Of a DNA stretch of 64,000 nt, positions 63,180-64,000 are shown piece after piece (position 1 is the first letter of the stretch; every line of letters begins with the position of its first letter). The position numbers and the translations under genes were made by a program. The notes beneath the pieces are model-generated. The model was not told where the DNA came from. It did not search any database and was given only the letters and a program-made list of their open reading frames with translations. This stretch comes from Symbiodinium natans (lineage: Eukaryota; Sar; Dinophyceae; Suessiales; Symbiodiniaceae), in contig CAJNDS010002251.1 in NCBI GenBank assembly GCA_905221605.1, forward strand, positions 278,501 through 342,500, written 5' to 3'.

Positions 63180-63458
63180 CTGCGGAGACAGGCAGAGGTG
63201 ACCAGGTCGGCTAGGGTGGTCCGTCAAACCCTGGTATGACCCCTCTATCTCCCTAAAACCTAAACCCTCTGAGACATACTGCGATTGTGATGCTCTTAAA
63301 CCCTAAACCCTAAACCCTAAACCCGAAACCCTACATCCTAAACCCTAAACCCTAAACCGACTCCTACAACCTCAAGCCTTAAATCCTAGTCCGGCAGCCA
63401 TGGCTGGAACCCAGGGACACGGTCAGCGCCGCCAAGTCCATCTCCTCACTTCCTTGCT

Positions 63459-63600
63459 TAGGGTTTAGGGTTTAGGGTTTAGGGTTTAGGGTTTAGGGTT
63501 TAGGGTTTAGGGTTTAGGGTTTAGGGTTTAGGGTTTAGGGTTTAGGGTTTAGGGTTTAGGGTTTAGGGTTTAGGGTTTAGGGTTAGGGTTTAGGGTGTTA
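63459..63600 (+). repeat. TTTAGGG array
   Basis: About 19 heptamers, breaking down at the right into TTAGGG, TGTTAGGG and TGTTACGG variants. Confidence 0.95.
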
Positions 63601-63873
63601 GGGTTTAGGGTTAGGGTTAGGGTGTACGGTGTTAGGGTGTTACGGTGTTAGGGTTTTGGGTTTTTTGGGCTGAAGTCTCCTGCTGTGCTGCAAAGCAGCT
63701 AAACCCAAACACCTGACCTGGGTTTAGGGTTTAGGGGTTGAGGGTTGAGGGCTTGGGGAACCCTAAACCCAGAAGCAGGGAAGCTTCCGCCAGTTCTTTG
63801 GGCGATGGCTTGGAGATTGGCTTAGGGCTACGAGGCTATAGGTATGGAGTGGCGGTTGACACCTCTAACTTAC

Positions 63874-63968
63874 ACAGAAGTCCTCGTGGATCGCCCCGGA
63901 AGGCACCCATGCCGGTGCAGAACATGTAGAGCTTGGCCAGCAGTTCCTGCCGAAATGCACCCTGCATG
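63874..63968 (-). CDS. putative 95-nt exon with consensus donor
   Basis: Minus strand: acceptor GGGCTTAG, then MQGAFRQELLAKLYMFCT, then GMGAFRGDPRGLL, then donor CTTCTGT/GTAAGT, a perfect consensus. Strongly protein-like. The upstream exon, if any, lies beyond the window edge. Confidence 0.55.
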
Positions 63969-64000
63969 CTAAGCCCGATGAACCCTACGAACCCCATAAG

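Larger units (their letters stand above)
53048..64000. repeat. telomere-repeat mosaic, right part
   Basis: TTTAGGG tracts at 53710-53760, 54916-54972, 58013-58085, 60535-60570, 61255-61345 (mixed GCTAGGG variants) and 63459-63600. CCCTAAA tracts at 59356-59415, 59475-59565, 59672-59764, 60080-60175 and 63073-63120. An ACCCTAGTA variant minisatellite is at 57530-57720. C runs occur at 53489-53501, 59642-59662 and 60490-60512. 55060-56560, 58560-59340 and 60590-61240 are mostly unique, with short open frames and no recognisable gene. 61900-62330 holds CA-rich and GAGA microsatellite sequence. Confidence 0.75.

Noticed and set aside
1-64000. CRISPR arrays, tRNA or rRNA genes, dinoflagellate spliced-leader genes
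   Set aside because: Looked for by eye. The direct repeats present are telomeric or palindromic without CRISPR-like spacers; no tRNA cloverleaf, rRNA block or spliced-leader sequence was recognised. A covariance-model scan was not possible.

Overview
The window looks like nuclear DNA of a dinoflagellate, probably one related to Symbiodiniaceae/Suessiales. The evidence is Arabidopsis-type telomeric heptamers (TTTAGGG/CCCTAAA) scattered interstitially in both orientations, introns with GT, GC and possibly GA donors, coding sequence almost entirely on one strand, a Ty1/copia polyprotein of a type I associate with dinoflagellates, and a gene that joins a ubiquitin-like exon to FNIP-type (22-residue) leucine-rich repeats. 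The genus is inferred from these features, not shown. No search was run; every assignment was made by eye.

Layout. 1-9859: a mosaic of short unique fragments, many coding-like on the minus strand, separated by (CCCTAAA)n and (TTTAGGG)n tracts and small palindromic elements, plus a 2.2-kb inverted-repeat element (5790-8025). 9860-23447: a complete minus-strand LTR retrotransposon with identical 144-bp LTRs and a 5-bp target duplication (ACCCT), inserted into a telomeric tract. 23453-28170: more mosaic. 28171-30684: a 2.5-kb element with about 84-bp terminal inverted repeats carrying pieces of a protein-kinase gene with introns. 30685-44924: mosaic with many copies of a 110-bp inverted-repeat element. 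44925-47142: a two-exon Ubl-FNIP repeat gene. 47143-50255: mosaic. 50256-53047: a fold-back element full of perfect palindromes. 53048-64000: mosaic.

The retrotransposon is the centre of interest. Its reading frames run gag, (RS/CCCH + protease), (integrase + RT), (RNase H + oxygenase-like + methyltransferase-like), then a separate large ORF. Each step lies in the -1 frame of the one before. The first three junctions each carry a slippery heptamer in register (AAATTTG, GGGTTTT, GGGAAAA), which suggests three successive -1 frameshifts. The last ORF starts at its own ATG in a good context. It carries a Tpt1/KptA-like (RNA 2'-phosphotransferase) region, a possible SGNH-hydrolase-like region and a zinc ribbon, which are not normal copia cargo.

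The mosaic regions are not random. Several coding-like pieces of about 50-320 nt have good splice sites on the minus strand, for example donors GTGAGA, GTATGA, GTAAGG and GTAAGT. Where flanks are clear, the sense-strand intron tends to start in TTTAGGG repeats and end in CCCTAAA repeats, so intron ends could pair. Much of the window may therefore be large minus-strand genes with telomere-repeat-rich introns. Telomeric tracts also interrupt or truncate small inverted-repeat elements, so at least some tracts were inserted after those elements.
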